Positions 36,410 through 45,059 of a DNA stretch of 64,000 bases are shown one piece after another. The stretch's first letter is position 1; every line of letters starts with the position of its first letter. The position numbers and the translations under genes were made by a program. The notes below the pieces were generated by a model. It was given only the letters and a program-made list of their open reading frames with translations. It did not search any database and was not told the DNA's origin. Source of the stretch: Winogradskyella arenosi (GTDB lineage: Bacteria > Bacteroidota > Bacteroidia > Flavobacteriales > Flavobacteriaceae); assembly GCF_003337305.1 (NCBI RefSeq), contig NZ_QPJO01000002.1:124001-188000 (forward strand), in the 5' to 3' direction.

Positions 36410-38797
36410 TTAATAAGAACTGTAATAGTTATGACCTGGTAAACGTTTTGTTTTCTTTCCATAGCCGAAAAGGTTTTGCTCATCTTCCGATTTTGGTAAT
36501 TCTTCAATGTTTAAATCGGTTTTGTTTAATGATTTTGAAGTAATAACAACGGTTTCATCGATTTTTAAATCGATCGTATAAAAGCCGTCTGAAGATTCTT
36601 CCACTGAAATTGATTTTGCATTTTTATAAAATTTCGGATTCTCGAAATCAACTTGAACAGTACATACGTTGCCTTTTAAACTTTTAACAGACACAAATTC
36701 CGTTTCGCCTTCTACTTTTTTCGCACTTACTAAAAAGGCACCTTGTGTTCTAAAATCGTGAAAGGCTACATCTTTCCATTTTTTAGGACTGGCCGGAAAT
36801 ACACGAATTTTTCCTCCCCAACTTTGTAACATCATATCGTGTAAACTTGTAGCAAAGGACAGTGGACTTTCAATTACCGGATTTATTTTGCCTTCAGAAT
36901 ACATCGTGGTAGATGAGATATTCTTGTGCTTAATTAAGAAATCAAGGTAATAATATGCTTTTTCAGCATCACCCAAATTGGCATACATAGAAGAGGCTCC
37001 TGTTGCCGTGTAACCGGTTACTGGCATTGCTTTAATCTTTTTACCACTATTAAATGTAACATCTAACCAATGGTCTAAAGAGGTACGTAATAATTGTTTG
37101 TCTTCCTCTTTTTCTGGTGTAATGACCATTAAAGGATAAAAAGCTAGTAAATGCGAATAATGACGATGAGGATTAGCAAAAGGTCTATCTTTTCCAACCA
37201 TAAGGCCATTCTCATCAATTTGAAACTCTACCAAATTATCTAATAAATGTTGCCATTCTTTTTTAAGCGGGTCGTTTATGTGATGTTCATTGTCAATGTC
37301 AATAAGGGTTTGACAACTCCAACGAATTAGAGCCAAGGTAAAGTTGATATCCTGACCACGTCCTGGTTTGTATTCTGGCGACCAACTGTATTTAATATGA
37401 ATTTTACCGTCTTCGTCCTCTACAGGATTATCTTTAATATAGTTTAAATAACTATTTACGGTCTTTTTCAAAATCGGAAACAACTTATCGCGCATTCGCT
37501 CATCATCACCTGCAAATTGACAATGCAACCAATAATCATTTAGAATCCATGCCAACATATCTGGAACCTTTCCGCCATTATAAGCAATTAAATCTTGTGG
37601 CATTAATGCCGCAACGGCCGCACTGTTTTTCCAATGTTTAGGTACATTGTTTTCTAGGTTTTCGGTGTATTTATCAATGTTGTTGGGTAAAGATTCGCCT
37701 ATAGCCATTCTATTGGCCGTTAAATGCGTCCAATAGATGAGTTGCACGTTTAAATCGCCCCAAACCATTGGCCAAAACGTTCTGTTGTACCAAGGCCCCA
37801 TTAAATCTAAAATCGGTCCGTTACCACGAGAGGCTGAGCCTAATTTGTACATTTGAATCCAATAAAACGATTCCTTTTCGGCATCGTTGATGGTTATAAA
37901 ACTCAACGGATAATACGCGTGCCACCACTCTTGGTGCGTTGCTATAAAGTTGCCATCTTTAATAATCGCATCAGCAGTTTCTAGGTTTTTAGTAACAATA
38001 TCTAATGAATTATGTTCTGGGAAGGTATGATGTACACTCGCTATTAATTGTTGTTTTTTAGAAGCATTACCTGTTATCTTATAACCCGTAGTGGTTTCTC
38101 CTCTATTATCAAATAAGGCTTGATAGCAGAAATTATAACCATCTTTTTTACTCAATTCTGCCTTTGGTGCCATTTCTAAAGTCACGGCTCTCATTTTATC
38201 CCAAGTACCTCCTTTTGGACCGCCTCCTTTTTGTAGAACTTCGTAAACTGGTGGAATAGGGGCTTCAGCATGCCATGTGATTGCTACCGTTTCGTTTTTA
38301 GCGTCCGTTTCAAAATAAATAATATCGTTAGTACTATGTGTAAGTCCTTTAATGTTATAAGACCCTTCTGTGGTTGTTATCGTTCCTGTAAGTTTGGCAT
38401 TCCATAAATCTAGGCGCATATCTACACCTGTAATTTTTCCTTTAGAGGCTAATTTAAAATGCCCCAATGGTAATCGGCTTCGTTTAATCCAAAGCATTTC
38501 ATCAGCTTTAGTTTCTGCTTCTCTATGGTCGTAATAATCATGTCGACCAATATGCAACGAAATCACGTTGTCTTTTTCTTCTGGACTTTGATACAATAAA
38601 AAACCAACATTTCCATTTCCAGAATAAGGTGCGGTTTGCCATTTGTCTGGCATAATATCCCAAAGCATATCGTGTTTAGCTAAAAAGGACTGGTAATCGA
38701 CTTTAAAATCGACATTTTGTCCTTGCATAATTTGCGTAAAGCAAAACATAAACAACAGATACGATAAGGTGGATTTAAATAGTCTATATAGATTCAT
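36410..38797 (-). CDS. GH95-like enzyme, diverged alpha-L-fucosidase
   Basis: This 795-residue secreted protein (signal about 1-26) has GH95 architecture: an N-terminal sandwich with the SGNGNVG segment (60-65), an (alpha/alpha)6 barrel and a C-terminal beta region. GH95 enzymes are inverting alpha-1,2-L-fucosidases or L-galactosidases. The acid-region SPE is kept (E475 in SWSPEYKPG), as is HRHYSHLLAFYP. The pair of asparagines that activates water in characterised members reads D348-L-N350 here, and the DGNFG-type aspartate is replaced by VIESPLSF (E643). The active site is therefore not canonical, and altered specificity or mechanism is possible. It heads a unit with the following sulfatase under the 26-bp element. 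Confidence 0.82.
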   Translation of the reverse strand: MNLYRLFKSTLSYLLFMFCFTQIMQGQNVDFKVDYQSFLAKHDMLWDIMPDKWQTAPYSGNGNVGFLLYQSPEEKDNVISLHIGRHDYYDHREAETKADEMLWIKRSRLPLGHFKLASKGKITGVDMRLDLWNAKLTGTITTTEGSYNIKGLTHSTNDIIYFETDAKNETVAITWHAEAPIPPVYEVLQKGGGPKGGTWDKMRAVTLEMAPKAELSKKDGYNFCYQALFDNRGETTTGYKITGNASKKQQLIASVHHTFPEHNSLDIVTKNLETADAIIKDGNFIATHQEWWHAYYPLSFITINDAEKESFYWIQMYKLGSASRGNGPILDLMGPWYNRTFWPMVWGDLNVQLIYWTHLTANRMAIGESLPNNIDKYTENLENNVPKHWKNSAAVAALMPQDLIAYNGGKVPDMLAWILNDYWLHCQFAGDDERMRDKLFPILKKTVNSYLNYIKDNPVEDEDGKIHIKYSWSPEYKPGRGQDINFTLALIRWSCQTLIDIDNEHHINDPLKKEWQHLLDNLVEFQIDENGLMVGKDRPFANPHRHYSHLLAFYPLMVITPEKEEDKQLLRTSLDHWLDVTFNSGKKIKAMPVTGYTATGASSMYANLGDAEKAYYYLDFLIKHKNISSTTMYSEGKINPVIESPLSFATSLHDMMLQSWGGKIRVFPASPKKWKDVAFHDFRTQGAFLVSAKKVEGETEFVSVKSLKGNVCTVQVDFENPKFYKNAKSISVEESSDGFYTIDLKIDETVVITSKSLNKTDLNIEELPKSEDEQNLFGYGKKTKRLPGHNYYSSY

Positions 38798-38821
38798 TAT
38801 TAAGGTATATAAGATTAAATA

Positions 38822-38877
38822 TAAAGATAGAATAGAATCTTTTAAGCTGTTTTCTCTATTCGTTCAAAAGCTTGCTG
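38822..38877 (-). promoter_or_regulatory. Promoter with 26-bp locus element, GH95-like gene
   Basis: The element at 38852-38877 reads on the minus strand CAGCAAGCTTTTGAAC then GAATAGAGAA. TATCTTTA (38822-38829) lies at the standard 22-bp offset as the -7 box, 24 bp before the start codon. Confidence 0.72.
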
Positions 38878-38891
38878 AATATAAGCATTGT

Positions 38892-39666
38892 TTATTCTAT
38901 GCCTTTGATACTGAGTTTTTCAAGAAATTCCATAGATAAATCCATCGTTTTATTAAAAATAGTATCCGTTTTTTGTTTGCGAAAAAAAGAGCCATTAAAA
39001 AAGCCATGACCTTTCCCTTCAAAAGGAATTAATTCGCATGTATTTCCAGCTTCAGTCATTAATTTAGTAAAGCGTTCAACATTTTCAAAAGGAACAGTTT
39101 GGTCTGCGCTGCCACGGAATATGAATGTGTGTGGAATGCCTTCTTCAATATGATCATTTGGAGATAGGCACAGAACTAATATTTAAATTTTCACCTGTTT
39201 TATCAAAACCTTTAATGACACCTGTGCACGCTGCTACATGCCCGCCTGCAGAGGCACCTGAGGCTATGATTTTATTGGGATCAATTCCGAGTTTATCAGC
39301 GTGTAATCTTAAAAAGCGAATAGCAGATTTTGCATCTGTAACCGATTCAAAAGGTGTGGTATTGTGTTTGCCACGAACCCTGTATGCCTCAGAGATAGCT
39401 AGAAAGCCATGATCTAAAAAATATCTTGCTTGTTGGTAAAATTGCTTTGGGTGACCGCCAACCCAACCGCCTCCAAAAAAGAAAACTATTACAGGCCGTT
39501 GGTCTGAAGCTTTGTAATTTGAAGGTTTAAAAAGATGCATGTTTAAGTTGCCTTGCGCTGTGGTTTTATAGATTGAAGTACTGTCTGGGACAAAATTAAC
39601 TTGACCTTTTACTGTAAAAGAAAAAGCGATTAAGAATGTCGTAAGAAGTATTTTAACAGACGTCAT
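38892..39666 (-). pseudogene. Alpha/beta-hydrolase (acetylesterase-type) inactivated by an internal deletion and frameshift
   Basis: The first 170 codons (39666 to 39154) encode a signal peptide, the oxyanion segment FFFGGGWVGG, and nucleophile S139 in SGASAGGHVAA. The frame then stops. From about 39161 the +1 frame continues with PNDHIEEGIPHTF, the catalytic aspartate in RGSADQTVPFENV and the histidine in GKGHGFF, ending at a TAA at 38892-38894. The two parts are halves of one esterase. Comparison with the intact esterase of this window suggests that about 30-40 residues between them are missing. A simple sequencing error therefore does not explain it. It lies between the hydrolase gene at 39710 and the GH95-like promoter. 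The intact enzyme probably removed acetyl groups. Confidence 0.85.
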
Positions 39667-39709
39667 AAAAAGTAAAGTAAAGGCTTGAAAGTTTCATTCA
39701 AGGGCATTT

Positions 39710-40906
39710 TTAATGCCATGTGATCTTAGCTTCTTTAGTTTCGGTATTCACCCAAACGGAAGCATGTTCGTATTCGCGCGTAAACTCCCAACCTGTCGTT
39801 GAGGTTCTATGATATGCACCTTTAGGAGCACCTAATGGTTTTTGCAATTGAGGATATTCCATTAAAGAGCCATGCGCCAATTGCCAACCCCAACCATATT
39901 GAAAATAAGAATAGGGCTGCGCACCTATTAAATAACAAGCGTGATAATATTCTAATTTCTCTTTAGAGAGTTTTGCAAAACGTTCATTTCTCTTTTTGCC
40001 TTTATAATATGAAGGATTGGCGATCGCTACACTGTTATACTCCACACCAATTCTAAATATTGACATTTTTCCAGCTTTAGAAATTTTAAGCATGTCCTCC
40101 CAATCTGCAAGCAGTTTTTCTTTGGTTAACATCTTATCACCATAATGTTCAAACATATTGGCATCTATAGATGGAAATACATATTGTGCCAATTTAGCAT
40201 TTGCATTGTTACCGAGTACTATTTTATCAGGGCCTAGTTTTTCTTTTAGAGCGTTCATCATAGCTCCCATAGCTTTTTGAACGTCTTGAGCTTTATCTTG
40301 GCGTAACCATGAAAAACCATGCATTTGATCTATAAAAGCACCATCAGCACCAGAAAATTGAACACCTTCAGCTACAATATTTACCCACCATTCCCGAAAA
40401 TCCGGATTTAAAACATCAAAATAAAAAACGTTTTTTCGTTCTTCTAAGGCTTTGGTTTCAGGGTTTTCTATCAAGAAGGCCTTTAGTTTTGGGTAGTTGT
40501 TAATGTTTTCTTTCGTGAAATTCTTGTTGTAAGAAGTGAAAGGCCAGGCATAAGCTGAATTAAAATAAAAAAGCACTTTCATATCTGGCTTTACCTTTTT
40601 AAAGGCTGCAACTTCATGTTTTGCGCCTAACTCTGCAGCTCCTAATTCCTCTTGTCCATGTGATTTTTCAATACAAATAAAGTCTGTTCGTTCTGCAATA
40701 AATTCGACTTCTTCTGGATGTAAAACGCGTTTTGGATCCCCAAACATATAATACATTGGTGTAGTTTCCCAACTAAATTTCGGATAAAATGATTTTGTTT
40801 CAAAAGTACTACCGTCACTTATTTTATAGGGGATTTGAGCGGTTTTACATGAACAAAACAATAAAACAATTGAGAAGATACTAATACTAGAAAGACTAAA
40901 TTTCAT
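39710..40906 (-). CDS. Putative glycoside hydrolase, unassigned family, paralog 1 of 3
   Basis: It has 398 residues from the ATG at 40904-40906, giving a lipoprotein signal (VLLFCSC, C20). The frame opens 20 codons earlier, but that start would overlap the sulfatase and spoil the signal. The pattern is a TIM-barrel hydrolase: KVLFYFNSAYAW strand, DGAFIDQMHG (D193), NMFEHYG (E253), and a tail of EHASVWVNTETKEAKITW. The two acids are likely catalytic. Paralogs lie at 51839-53026 and 59836-60990. It directly follows a CTPTR-type sulfatase, 14 bp away. An endo-acting fucanase or other fucan-specific hydrolase is plausible. Resemblance to GHL15 or GH168-type enzymes is only a guess to be tested. 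Confidence 0.65.
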   Translation of the reverse strand: MKFSLSSISIFSIVLLFCSCKTAQIPYKISDGSTFETKSFYPKFSWETTPMYYMFGDPKRVLHPEEVEFIAERTDFICIEKSHGQEELGAAELGAKHEVAAFKKVKPDMKVLFYFNSAYAWPFTSYNKNFTKENINNYPKLKAFLIENPETKALEERKNVFYFDVLNPDFREWWVNIVAEGVQFSGADGAFIDQMHGFSWLRQDKAQDVQKAMGAMMNALKEKLGPDKIVLGNNANAKLAQYVFPSIDANMFEHYGDKMLTKEKLLADWEDMLKISKAGKMSIFRIGVEYNSVAIANPSYYKGKKRNERFAKLSKEKLEYYHACYLIGAQPYSYFQYGWGWQLAHGSLMEYPQLQKPLGAPKGAYHRTSTTGWEFTREYEHASVWVNTETKEAKITWH

Positions 40907-40919
40907 GAAAGTAGGATGG

Positions 40920-42422
40920 TTAATTCTTAGATTTTTTACGTTTCGGTTTTGTTTTCCAAAGCACAATTTTATCTACATCATTTTCAGCAAATTCGCCCTT
41001 GGTACTTCTTCCTGTTTTGATATCTAATTCTAATTGCTTTAAAAGTTGTTCTGCAATTTCAGGCCGTTTTTCATATAAATTTTCAGTTTCCGCAGGATCA
41101 TTTTCCATATCATAGAGTTGTGCAATAGGCATGTCTGAAGCTTCTCTTTCTCTTGGCGACGACCAACCTCCAGATCCTTTAGCGAGTAACAATTTCCATT
41201 TTCCTAAGCGATAAGCAAAATGACCACTAATGGAATGGTGTATGACTCCAGCTCGCGTGCTATTGATGTCTTCGCCATGTAAAGCAGGTAAGATACTGAC
41301 ACTGTCTTCTCCACTTTTACTAGGAACAGCCATATTAGTAATTTCAGAAAATGTAGCATAAATATCCGTCAAACAAATTAACTCATCACTTGTAGAGTTA
41401 GGTTTAACCTCATTCGGCCATTTTACAATAAAAGGCACACGATGACCTCCGTCCCATAAATCGGACTTTGAACCACGATAGCCTGCGCTTACGATATGAC
41501 CTTTTTCAGCAAGTCCTTCTATATTTGCCGCTTTAGACGTACCGTTATCGCTGGTGAATATAACCAATGTGTTTTCAGATAATCCATTTGCTTTTAGCGC
41601 TTCAGTTATAGCACCCACAGTGGCATCTGTTTGCATTACAAAATCGGCATAATCTCCAAGTCCACTTTTACCTTGCCATTCTTTTGAAGGTACTATAGGT
41701 GTATGTGGAGACCCTAAAGGCACATATAAGAAAAATGGTTTTCCGTCTTTATTCTTTGCCTGATCAGTTATGTATTTTACAGATTGATTTGTTAATCGTG
41801 GTAGCATGTTAATTTCATCATCATAAAGCACAACTTTATCATTTACAATCACCGCTTTCATGTCTTTAGCATGGTGGAATCCATGATAATAATCAAAACC
41901 ACGATGTATAGGACCATCAGGTATGGTAGATCCAATAGGAGGTAAGTGTTTTTTAGATTTTTTAGCGATAGGTGTATTTGAAATCGAATCTACATACTGA
42001 AAGTTAAGATGCCATTTTCCTATAATAGCCGTATGATAGCCTTGGTCTTTAAGGAAATTCGCAATTGTTGGACGGTCTTTTGCAATTAGGTTAGGGGCAA
42101 AGCCTTGAACAACTCCACTTTGTAGTTTTGAACGCCAACTATAACGTCCTGTCATAATACCATAACGCGTTGGTGTACATACTGCAGAGCCAGAATGGGC
42201 ATCTGTAAATGTCATGCCTTCTTTAGTCAGTTGATCGATGTGAGGTGTTTTTATTTTACTCGTTTCTGGTGCTAAACTTTGCACATCACCATAGCCTAAA
42301 TCATCACATACAATAAAAACAATATTAGGTTTTTTAGATTTTTTTTGAGCGCTAGACGACCATGTAAACAGGCCAAGACATATTAAGACTAGGCAGGTCG
42401 TGTTTATTTTTAATTTGTTCAT
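40920..42422 (-). CDS. S1-family sulfatase (CTPTR type)
   Basis: The 500-residue protein has a signal peptide ending WSSSAQ (26). Core motifs are VCDDLGYGD (DD 40-41), C-T-P-T-R with C82 followed by YGIMTGRYSWR, GKWHLNF, FTSDNG and GGHRVPF. Threonine in place of serine in the modification motif is shared with the enzyme at 45060-46670, while 60995-62536 has serine; the three form one subgroup. The C-terminus is basic (KTKPKRKKSKN). It lies between the EF-hand esterase upstream and the unassigned hydrolase downstream, with short spacers, consistent with one operon. It should desulfate fucan oligosaccharides in the periplasm; the position attacked is unknown. Confidence 0.94.
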   Translation of the reverse strand: MNKLKINTTCLVLICLGLFTWSSSAQKKSKKPNIVFIVCDDLGYGDVQSLAPETSKIKTPHIDQLTKEGMTFTDAHSGSAVCTPTRYGIMTGRYSWRSKLQSGVVQGFAPNLIAKDRPTIANFLKDQGYHTAIIGKWHLNFQYVDSISNTPIAKKSKKHLPPIGSTIPDGPIHRGFDYYHGFHHAKDMKAVIVNDKVVLYDDEINMLPRLTNQSVKYITDQAKNKDGKPFFLYVPLGSPHTPIVPSKEWQGKSGLGDYADFVMQTDATVGAITEALKANGLSENTLVIFTSDNGTSKAANIEGLAEKGHIVSAGYRGSKSDLWDGGHRVPFIVKWPNEVKPNSTSDELICLTDIYATFSEITNMAVPSKSGEDSVSILPALHGEDINSTRAGVIHHSISGHFAYRLGKWKLLLAKGSGGWSSPREREASDMPIAQLYDMENDPAETENLYEKRPEIAEQLLKQLELDIKTGRSTKGEFAENDVDKIVLWKTKPKRKKSKN

Positions 42423-42478
42423 TTTATTAATGTATTAGTGTCGTTTTTAATTGAATTATGATCTAAATAGTATTCCGT

Positions 42479-43609
42479 TTATTTTAAATGAGAGATGAAA
42501 TAATCTACAGTTGTATTAATTATGTCTTCTCGTGTTGGGTTAATATCTGCACCTACTTTTCGCCAATTATGACCTGCATTTTTAACGATGACTGTTGTTA
42601 CAGGTGCGCCAATTTGAGTAGCTTTTTCTTTCATATAATAGGCATGCATTACAGGTATTGTGGTGTCTTTGTCGCCTTGAATCATTAATAGCGGAGCGCT
42701 GTTTTTATGTAAATAATTAATAGGACTCATTTCTCTATAAAGCGCTAATTTTTCCTTTGGTTTGGTATTTGGTTTTGTTATTCTAGGACCAAATCTATCT
42801 TTTGAAACCGAACTATCATCATGATTAAACAAACTTATATCTTCGAAATCGCAAGGACCGTACCACGATACTCCAGCGACCATTTTATAGGTGTATGACG
42901 CTAAACTAGGATCGCCAATTAGCGTTTCTGTCGCACTTAATAGTAGCATTTGAGCTATTTGCCCTCCAGCAGAATCTCCAAAAGAGAAAAACCTATTGGG
43001 ATCTATTCCTAATGTCTCATTATGTTTAGATAGATAACGCATGGCATCTTTACTATCTATTACGCAATCTCTCATAGATGTTTCTCCTCCGTTTTCCCAT
43101 AGTCTATAACTTACAGATACCACACAAAAGCCTTTTTCTAAAAGCGCTGTATGCACCGTATTAAAAGACGCATTGGCCGCGCCATGTCTGCTTCCCGCAG
43201 TCCAACCGCCACCATGTGTGTAAATGACTACAGGTAACTTTTGATCTACTTTTCTGTCTTTTGGATAGTAAATATCAAGATATAAATTTCCTTTTTTTGT
43301 TTCTTTATATAAAACGTTCAATTTTCTTTCACCTCCTGTGTTTAAATAGGGGATTTGAAGTGAAGAGAATTCTTCATAGCTCACCTGATTGTCGGCATTC
43401 TTATCCAATCGTTTTAATGGTTTCCATCTACGTTTGTTTTCACGTTCTGAAAATTGACCATCCTTGTTTGTATCTAATTTATCCCAATTTTTTTTGATGT
43501 AGATCTCACGATATGTTCCGTTTGATTGATCATCGGTTTGGGAATTTCCAATTATATAAAATAAAATCACAAATGATACTGCTAATACAATCTTCAATTT
43601 TACTTTCAT
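42479..43609 (-). CDS. Secreted EF-hand/alpha-beta-hydrolase esterase
   Basis: The 376-residue protein has an N-terminal signal/anchor (about 5-23). Two EF-hand calcium loops follow ([12 protein letters not shown], 46-57, and [12 protein letters not shown], 69-80). Then comes an alpha/beta-hydrolase domain (about 95-376) with oxyanion motif HGGGW (132-136), nucleophile S213 in GDSAGG, D315 in QGDKDTTIP and H347 in NAGHNWR. The full triad makes an active carbohydrate esterase likely, probably deacetylating the polysaccharide; fucoidans are often acetylated. The fused EF-hands suggest calcium-dependent stability suited to sea water. It is flanked by sulfatases on the same strand with spacers of 9 and 56 bp, so it is in the operon. 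Confidence 0.88.
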   Translation of the reverse strand: MKVKLKIVLAVSFVILFYIIGNSQTDDQSNGTYREIYIKKNWDKLDTNKDGQFSERENKRRWKPLKRLDKNADNQVSYEEFSSLQIPYLNTGGERKLNVLYKETKKGNLYLDIYYPKDRKVDQKLPVVIYTHGGGWTAGSRHGAANASFNTVHTALLEKGFCVVSVSYRLWENGGETSMRDCVIDSKDAMRYLSKHNETLGIDPNRFFSFGDSAGGQIAQMLLLSATETLIGDPSLASYTYKMVAGVSWYGPCDFEDISLFNHDDSSVSKDRFGPRITKPNTKPKEKLALYREMSPINYLHKNSAPLLMIQGDKDTTIPVMHAYYMKEKATQIGAPVTTVIVKNAGHNWRKVGADINPTREDIINTTVDYFISHLK

Positions 43610-43618
43610 CGTTTTTTG

Positions 43619-45052
43619 TTAGTGTTTTGTTTTTTTAGATACCGAATAATCTGCAGCTTCTAAAGAGGTCATAGGATCATTGTTTTTATCCATTTTAGCT
43701 TCAAGTAAATGCGTCATTTCAATTACTTTATCATTATATTCAGCACTGTTTGCCAAATCATTCATTTCAAATTTATCCTTTAAAAGGTTGAACAGTTTTT
43801 TCTTTTTAATTTTTGGGTAAACAATTAATTTCCAATGGTCTTTAATGAGCATGCGTTGTGTTCCCAAATAAGCACTATAAATACTTTCATAAGGATTGTT
43901 TTTTTCATTTTGCAGTAATGGAAGTACACTTTGAAAGGTGACATACTCGGGTTTTGAAATTTTCGCTAGTTCTAAAGACGTTGCCATCGCATCTTGAAGA
44001 TAAATAGGCGTCTCTATTTTATGATCTGCTTTTATACCTGGTCCGGAAATAATAAACGGCGCACGAACAGAATGCTCATACATATTTTGTTTACCAACTA
44101 AGCCATGATGTCCAACAGCCAAACCATGATCTGATGTAAAAATAATAATGGTATTATCAGCTTTTCCTGAGGCTTCAAGCGCCTCTAAAATGCGACCGAT
44201 TTGTGCATCCATATACGTAATGCTGGCATAATATTCTTGTCGGTGTACTTTTATAGCATAAGGTGTTCTAGGGAATGGTGCTAATCGTTCATCTCTAATT
44301 TTAGGTATGGCATTGTCTCCCATATCTGGATATAAATCTTGATAATTTTCAGGAAGTTTGATGCTATCTAAAGCATACTTATCTATATATTCTTTTGGTG
44401 CTTGCCTTGGATCGTGAGGTGCGTTAAATGCCAAATACATAAAAAATGGTTTATCCTCTGAAGCAGCATTTTTTATAAATTCAACACCATCATCGGCTAA
44501 GACTTCACTCCAATGTGCTCCACCTTGCCAAAAACCACCATTTTTTGTATCCCATGGTAACCAAGCTGTATCTTGATTTTCTCCTTGAACAGGTCTGTTG
44601 TACGCTTTTTTAACGCTTTTAGGCATTCCAGCTCTAACATTTTTAACGACATTAAACACCGAGTTTACAGGAATGGGCACATGCCATTTTCCGCTCATAT
44701 AGGTGGTATAACCGGCTTCTTGCATCAATTCTGGCCAAGAACGTTTCTTTTTAGCTTTAATATCTTTAATGGTGTTTTGCGCATTCCAAACACTAGCACC
44801 ACTAATGATCATAGATCTACTCGCAATACATACAGCTCCTGCCCAAGATCCTTGATTGTAGGCATGTGTAAACGTTGTCCCGCTTTTGGTTAACTTATCT
44901 AAGTTAGGCGTTTCTACAATAGTTTGTCCGTTTGCGCCTATGGTTTCAAAAGTTTGATCGTCTGAAAAAATGAATAAAATATTCGGCTTTTCAGTCTGAG
45001 CATAGATATTGAGACCAAAGAGTAATACAAAAAATGTTAAGCTATTTTTCAT
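43619..45052 (-). CDS. S1-family sulfatase (CIASR type)
   Basis: It has 477 residues from the ATG at 45050-45052 (MKNSLTFFVLLFGLNIYAQ signal peptide). The frame is open 19 codons further, but that would overlap the upstream gene. Motifs are FIFSDDQTFETIG (DD 31-32), C-I-A-S-R with C75, GKWHVP and FTSDHGLAVGHHGLVGKQNMYEH in the second half. Alanine in the third motif position is an accepted variant. It groups with the other SDDQ enzymes of the window. It starts 7 bp after the end of the upstream sulfatase and ends 9 bp before the EF-hand esterase start, so tight operon packing is clear. Confidence 0.94.
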   Translation of the reverse strand: MKNSLTFFVLLFGLNIYAQTEKPNILFIFSDDQTFETIGANGQTIVETPNLDKLTKSGTTFTHAYNQGSWAGAVCIASRSMIISGASVWNAQNTIKDIKAKKKRSWPELMQEAGYTTYMSGKWHVPIPVNSVFNVVKNVRAGMPKSVKKAYNRPVQGENQDTAWLPWDTKNGGFWQGGAHWSEVLADDGVEFIKNAASEDKPFFMYLAFNAPHDPRQAPKEYIDKYALDSIKLPENYQDLYPDMGDNAIPKIRDERLAPFPRTPYAIKVHRQEYYASITYMDAQIGRILEALEASGKADNTIIIFTSDHGLAVGHHGLVGKQNMYEHSVRAPFIISGPGIKADHKIETPIYLQDAMATSLELAKISKPEYVTFQSVLPLLQNEKNNPYESIYSAYLGTQRMLIKDHWKLIVYPKIKKKKLFNLLKDKFEMNDLANSAEYNDKVIEMTHLLEAKMDKNNDPMTSLEAADYSVSKKTKH

Positions 45053-45059
45053 CTTTAAA

